Below the pieces are notes generated by a model. The model was given only the letters and a program-made list of their open reading frames with translations. It had not been told where the DNA came from and did not search any database. Both the position numbers and the translations under genes were made by a program. Positions 63,421 to 64,000 of a DNA stretch of 64,000 bases are shown piece after piece (position 1 is the stretch's first letter; each line of letters starts with the position of its first letter). Source of the stretch: Streptomyces sp. SCL15-4 (GTDB lineage Bacteria > Actinomycetota > Actinomycetes > Streptomycetales > Streptomycetaceae); assembly GCF_033366695.1 (NCBI RefSeq), contig NZ_JAOBTQ010000001.1, positions 7,688,001-7,752,000 on the forward strand, given 5' to 3'.

Positions 63421-64000
63421 TGTGGCGCCTGGCCCTGCGCACCCTGAAATTCCGCCGGACGAGCTTCGTCGCGACCTTCCTCGCCATGTTCCTCGGCGCC
63501 GCGATCGTCATCGGCTGCGGCGGCCTGATGGAGACCGGCGTCCGCATGGCGGCCGACCCGCAGCGCCTGCGCGGCGCCCCGGTCGTCGTCACCGGTGAAC
63601 AGACCTACGACTCCGGCGCGCTGACCGAGCGGCACCGCATCGACGCCGGCCTGACCGGCGAGGTGGCCCGGGCCGACGGTGTGCGCGCGGCCGTCCCCGA
63701 CGTGTCGTTCCCGGCCACCGTCCTCAAGGACGGCAAGCCGGTGACGGAGAAGTCCGCGTCGTACGGCCACGGCTGGGCGTCCGCCCGGCTCACCCCCTAT
63801 ACCCTCGCCGCCGGGAAAACCCCCGTCACCGGCGGCGAGGCCGTTCTCGACGCCGGGCTCGCCCGGCGGGCCGGCGTCCGCCCCGGCGCCACGGTCGACA
63901 TCGTCGTCCGGGGCACCATCGGGCACTTCCGGGTCAGCGGCATCGCCGAGCAGCACGGCGACCACAACCCGGACGCGGCCGTGTTCTTCACCGACGACGC
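63420..64000 (+). CDS. FtsX-like ABC transporter permease, 3' part outside window
   Basis: Starts at ATG 63420 in a TGATG overlap with the ATPase stop and remains open to the window end (193 codons seen). One N-terminal membrane helix (FVATFLAMFLGAAIVIGCGG, residues ~17-36) follows a basic start ([13 protein letters not shown]). A large extracellular domain comes next with the MacB periplasmic-core look (GAPVVVTGEQTY, PVTGGEAVLDAGLARRAGVR, FRVSGIAEQH). This is the usual N-terminal third of a FtsX-family permease; further helices should lie beyond the edge. Confidence 0.9.
   Translation, partial: MWRLALRTLKFRRTSFVATFLAMFLGAAIVIGCGGLMETGVRMAADPQRLRGAPVVVTGEQTYDSGALTERHRIDAGLTGEVARADGVRAAVPDVSFPATVLKDGKPVTEKSASYGHGWASARLTPYTLAAGKTPVTGGEAVLDAGLARRAGVRPGATVDIVVRGTIGHFRVSGIAEQHGDHNPDAAVFFTDD

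Overview
The window is very GC-rich DNA with actinobacterial gene style: GTG and TTG starts, GTGA/ATGA overlaps, and G/C at nearly every third codon position. It is almost certainly from Streptomyces or a close relative. It holds two unrelated cargoes. Positions 1 to about 26.86 kb are the late and right-hand part of a siphovirus-type prophage. Positions 32.3-61.95 kb are a type I modular polyketide synthase (PKS) locus. A short stretch of ordinary chromosomal genes separates them.

Prophage. The window opens inside the element. The order is the usual one for a tailed phage with an HK97-type head: small and large terminase, small membrane protein, portal with a MuF-like tail, ClpP-type prohead protease, major capsid, and head-tail joining genes. 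Tail tube candidates, an HNH endonuclease, the G/GT tail assembly chaperones (with a visible -1 slippery heptamer), a 1351-residue tape measure and minor tail proteins follow. Lysis comes next (amidase plus three small membrane proteins). The right end has an XRE/TPR-like regulator, four small zinc-finger-like proteins and a leftward XRE repressor with a palindromic candidate operator. A 600-base gene-free block packed with perfect inverted repeats closes the element. Immediately beyond it the reading frame of a glycoside hydrolase family 88 (GH88) enzyme begins in mid-protein, so the prophage appears to have integrated into that gene. The left end and the integrase lie outside the window.

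Middle region (26.86-32.1 kb). This holds the truncated GH88 gene, a leftward EamA transporter divergent from a LysR regulator, a 41-bp tandem repeat block, a leftward MurJ-like flippase and a small 5-carboxymethyl-2-hydroxymuconate isomerase-like tautomerase.

PKS locus. Four co-directional genes encode six extension modules: PKS1 (KS-AT-DH-KR-ACP), PKS2 (KS-AT-KR-ACP), PKS3 (three KS-AT-DH-KR-ACP modules) and PKS4 (KS-AT-ACP-TE). AT motifs predict malonyl-CoA everywhere except module 4, which predicts methylmalonyl-CoA. Terminal docking domains support the order PKS1-PKS2-PKS3-PKS4. PKS1 starts with an acceptor docking domain and a normal condensing KS, and there is no loading module, so the start of the assembly line is outside the window. 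The inferred distal chain is a methyl-branched triene next to an unreduced beta-keto acyl end released by the thioesterase, with a hydroxyl and a further alkene upstream. Downstream lie a leftward PqqD-like small protein and a MacB/LolD-type ABC exporter whose permease runs off the window.
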